The notes below the pieces were generated by a model that saw only the letters and a list, made by a program, of their open reading frames with translations, had not been told where the DNA came from and made no database searches. From Selenomonadaceae bacterium (GTDB lineage: Bacteria; Bacillota; Negativicutes; Selenomonadales; Selenomonadaceae), in NCBI GenBank assembly GCA_017527075.1, contig JAFXQM010000001.1, positions 1 to 64,000 on the forward strand: a stretch of DNA of 64,000 bases. Direction: 5' to 3'. The translations under genes and the position numbers were made by a program. Of this stretch, positions 61,826-64,000 are shown in pieces; the first letter of the stretch is position 1; each line of letters opens with the position of its first letter.

Positions 61826-61936
61826 CCAAAGAAAGACAGCGTCTTCAAGAAAAGATTCGTCTATGATTCTTCCGCTCAATCGATTATCATTCAGCCAACG
61901 TAAAAATTTTCTTCAACTTGAAAGGAGAGTTTCTAA

Positions 61937-62953
61937 ATGGCTATCAAATTGGGGCTTATTGGCGTTGGGCGAATCGGAAAGACTCATCTGCGTAACATCA
62001 GCTTGTTCGTTCCCGAACTCGAAATCAAAACTGTGGCGGACCCCTTCGCCAACGAACAGACCGTCGCTTACGCCGCGCAGTTCGGCATCAAGAACGTCAC
62101 GAAGAACGCCGACGACATCTTCAACGACCCGGAGATTGAGGCAGTGGCGATTTGCTCCTCCACCGACACGCACGCCGAATACATCGTCAAGGCGGCAAGA
62201 GCCGGCAAGCATTGCTTCTGCGAAAAACCGATTGCCACGGACATCGCGGTCATCAAAAATGCTCTTGCCGAAGTCAAAAAAGCGGGGATTAAGCTCCAAG
62301 TTGGGTTCGTACGTAGGGCAGACCACAATCACAAAGCAGTGTATGACATGGTTAAATCGGGCAAAGTCGGCAAGCCGCACATCATCAAAATTACTTCGCG
62401 CGACCCCGAGCCGCCGCCCATTGCTTACGTCAAAGTTTCCGGCGGAATTTTCTACGACATGGCCATCCACGATTTTGACATGGCCAGATTTTTGGCGGGC
62501 GATGAAGTCGAGGAAGTTTTCGCGGCGGGCGCAGTGCTCGTTGACCCGGCGATTGGTGAGGCGGGCGACGTTGATACCGCAGTCGTCACGTTGAAGTTCA
62601 AGGGCGGCACGATTGCCGTTATCGACAACAGCCGCCGCGCGGTTTACGGTTACGACCAGCGCGTCGAAGTCTTCGGCGACAAGGGCGTGGCGATGAACAG
62701 CAACGACATTCCGAACACGGCGACCTTCGCGGACGCAAACGGCACAGTCGGCGGCACGGCTTACCAGGTGATGTGGACGCGTTATGAACAGGCATTTGTC
62801 TCCGAGATGAAAGCGTTCGCCAAGGCAATCGTCAACGACGAGGAACCGCCCGTCACCGGCGAGGACGGACTTTATCCCGTGCTCATGGCGGCGGCTGCCA
62901 CAAAGTCTTGCAAAGAAGGACGCCCCGTGAAAATTTCCGAAGTCGACGTGTAA
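61937..62953 (+). CDS. iolG: Inositol 2-dehydrogenase-like oxidoreductase (Gfo/Idh/MocA)
   Basis: A 338-residue NAD-dependent dehydrogenase. The Rossmann motif is GLIGVGRIGKTH, the catalytic EKP is in CFCEKPIATD, and the active-site segment GGIFYDMAIHDFDMARFL contains the His/Asp pair typical of myo-inositol 2-dehydrogenase. It oxidises myo-inositol or a related cyclitol or sugar in the cytoplasm. AAAGGAG precedes ATG 61937. It is followed by a TIM-barrel isomerase and a sugar symporter, together a cyclitol or hexose catabolic operon. The gene symbol is the best family match; the substrate is not proven. Confidence 0.85.
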   Translation: MAIKLGLIGVGRIGKTHLRNISLFVPELEIKTVADPFANEQTVAYAAQFGIKNVTKNADDIFNDPEIEAVAICSSTDTHAEYIVKAARAGKHCFCEKPIATDIAVIKNALAEVKKAGIKLQVGFVRRADHNHKAVYDMVKSGKVGKPHIIKITSRDPEPPPIAYVKVSGGIFYDMAIHDFDMARFLAGDEVEEVFAAGAVLVDPAIGEAGDVDTAVVTLKFKGGTIAVIDNSRRAVYGYDQRVEVFGDKGVAMNSNDIPNTATFADANGTVGGTAYQVMWTRYEQAFVSEMKAFAKAIVNDEEPPVTGEDGLYPVLMAAAATKSCKEGRPVKISEVDV

Positions 62954-62966
62954 GGAGGCAACTCAA

Positions 62967-63749
62967 ATGCTCAAACGTTGCGCATGTATCGACACGCTTT
63001 ACACCGAGAAAGATTTTTACGAGAGATTCGCGGCCGCCAAAGCTGACGGCTTCGACGCGGTTGAGTTTTGGGATTGGAGAATCCGCGACCTGGATAAAGT
63101 TCGTGACGCGGCTCAGGCGGCGGGCATAACAATCAGCGGCTTCAACGGCGACAATGATTTCTCTCTCGTCGACCCCACGCACAAGGAACGTTACCTCGAA
63201 AACCTCAAGGCTTCTCTCGACGCGGCAAAAAAAGTCGGCGCACAAACCGTTACGATTCACTCGAACGCGCTCGGCGACGGCGGCATTGTTGTCAATCATT
63301 ACGACGAACTCTCCGACACGGTCAAGCTCTGCTCCATGTACGATACGTTGCTCGCTTCCGTCAAACTCGCTGAAGAATATCAAATCCGCATGAACCTGGA
63401 AGGCTTGAACATCAAAGTTGACCACGTCGGAAACTTTTTGCAGACGACGCAGATGGCGGCGGAAGTCACGCGGCTTATCGGCTCGCCGTGGCTGATGATT
63501 CTCTTCGACGCTTACCACATGCAGTACAACGAGGGCGCGCTCTGTTACAACATTGAAAAATATTTCGACCAAATCGGACACATCCACATTGCCGACTGCC
63601 CCGGCCGCCACGAGCCAGGCACCGGCGAGATTAACTACCACGCCGTCTACGAAACTCTCAAGCGTCTCGGCTACAAGTATCGCGTCGGTTACGAGCTCTT
63701 CCCGCTGACCGATACCGCCACGGCAGTCAAAGCAATTTTCAAAGACTAA
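62967..63749 (+). CDS. TIM-barrel isomerase, hydroxypyruvate isomerase-like
   Basis: A 260-residue AP-endonuclease-2-fold enzyme. It shows GFDAVEFWDWRIRDL, NLEGLNIKVDH (metal-binding Glu), ILFDAYHMQYNEG (Asp and His), IGHIHIADCPGRHEPGTGEINY and VGYELFPLTD (final Glu), the pattern of hydroxypyruvate isomerase (Hyi) and of inosose-related isomerases. With IolG next door it may act on an inosose or keto-sugar derivative. It lies 13 bp after iolG with GGAGG before ATG 62967. Confidence 0.85.
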   Translation: MLKRCACIDTLYTEKDFYERFAAAKADGFDAVEFWDWRIRDLDKVRDAAQAAGITISGFNGDNDFSLVDPTHKERYLENLKASLDAAKKVGAQTVTIHSNALGDGGIVVNHYDELSDTVKLCSMYDTLLASVKLAEEYQIRMNLEGLNIKVDHVGNFLQTTQMAAEVTRLIGSPWLMILFDAYHMQYNEGALCYNIEKYFDQIGHIHIADCPGRHEPGTGEINYHAVYETLKRLGYKYRVGYELFPLTDTATAVKAIFKD

Positions 63750-63852
63750 AAACTTAACCCTCACATTTTTTAAAAGTTCGGGCGGGCTGCGTTTCGTTCG
63801 CGGCTCGCCTTGAACATATCTTGAACAAAATTTTTTTCGGGAGGGAAAATAA

Positions 63853-64000
63853 ATGAGCACAGCTGCTCCGAATGTTTCACCCGCCATGGACGAGAAACTC
63901 TCGTGGTTTACTCGAATCTGTTACGGCTTCGGCGACACGGCTTGCAACGTCGTTGCCGGCGCGATGACAATCCTGACATTTTTCTACACCGATTACGCGG
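63853..64000 (+). CDS. GPH-family sugar:cation symporter, 5' part
   Basis: The first 49 codons of a membrane transporter, cut by the window end. KLSWFTRICYGFGDTACNVV followed by TILTFFYTDYA is the characteristic N-terminus of glycoside-pentoside-hexuronide symporters of the MFS fold (first membrane helix). GGGAGGG precedes ATG 63853. It is presumably the uptake system for the substrate of the iolG-type enzymes and could be controlled by the sensor operon at 56365-60486. Confidence 0.8.
   Translation, partial: MSTAAPNVSPAMDEKLSWFTRICYGFGDTACNVVAGAMTILTFFYTDYA

Overview
The window looks like a chromosomal segment of a diderm Firmicute of the class Negativicutes, most likely a Selenomonas-like rumen or gut anaerobe. 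The basis is a mix of Gram-positive-type genes (sepF, sigma-70-family factor, YesM/YesN-type signalling) with outer-membrane-lineage genes (GT8 lipopolysaccharide-type glycosyltransferases), plus rpoN and cytochrome bd. The taxonomic call is inference. Core genes are GC-rich and carry a striking density of AAAA/TTTT tracts (K, N, I and F codons), which also make up several intergenic repeat arrays.

Layout. (1) 1-1.75 kb is a gene graveyard: an IS5-type transposase remnant, pieces of hsdR, hsdM and hsdS, and a fragment of a tcmP gene. (2) 1.8-7.5 kb is core: an Orn/Lys/Arg decarboxylase, sepF, a sigma factor, tRNA-Glu, the thiamine genes thiM / MTH1187-type / thiE, and tRNA-Arg, whose consensus promoter sits inside the end of thiE. 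(3) 7.5-38.1 kb is a lower-GC accessory island starting right after tRNA-Arg. It holds an HTH-ImmA/IrrE regulator, an MmeI-like restriction-modification gene, a GIY-YIG nuclease fused to an HTH, an unusual PTS-EIIA/GTPase/coiled-coil/membrane cluster (14.2-19.0 kb), a recombination block (DUF932, PD-(D/E)XK nuclease, ERF, metallopeptidase) without virion genes, a ribbon-helix-helix gene and replication ATPase, and a tyrosine integrase. A radical-SAM/TcmP pair flanked by a 260-bp direct repeat follows, then two decayed AAA-ATPase defence-type operons. (4) 38.1-40.6 kb has two tandem GT8 glycosyltransferases, the first carrying an out-of-frame C11 tract typical of phase variation. (5) 40.6-45.6 kb has a second decarboxylase, PBP2 and rpoN, each preceded by a duplicated copy of its own 5' end. 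(6) 45.7-51.8 kb is a sigma-54 regulon: a PAS/AAA+ enhancer-binding regulator, an operon nitrilase / polysaccharide deacetylase / small Cys protein / CobW GTPase, and a DUF1097 membrane protein. Two perfect -24/-12 promoters and a duplicated palindromic candidate enhancer are present. (7) 51.9-56.2 kb is cydA / coiled-coil protein / cydB / cydD. (8) 56.3-60.5 kb is a three-part sugar-sensing system (YesM-like kinase, membrane-anchored sugar-binding protein, YesN-like regulator). (9) 60.5-64 kb has a second GIY-YIG/HTH cassette, an iolG-like dehydrogenase, a TIM-barrel isomerase and the start of a GPH sugar symporter.

Many genes are interrupted, often by one base in an A7-A8 run, and others carry in-frame stops. 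Some of these may be sequencing errors; the stops, truncations and remnants suggest real decay of defence genes as well. The most promising candidates for new biology are the EIIA-GTPase cluster, the GIY-YIG-HTH cassettes with a shared leader, the repeat-flanked TcmP cassette, the phase-variable GT8 gene and the repeated duplication of gene starts.
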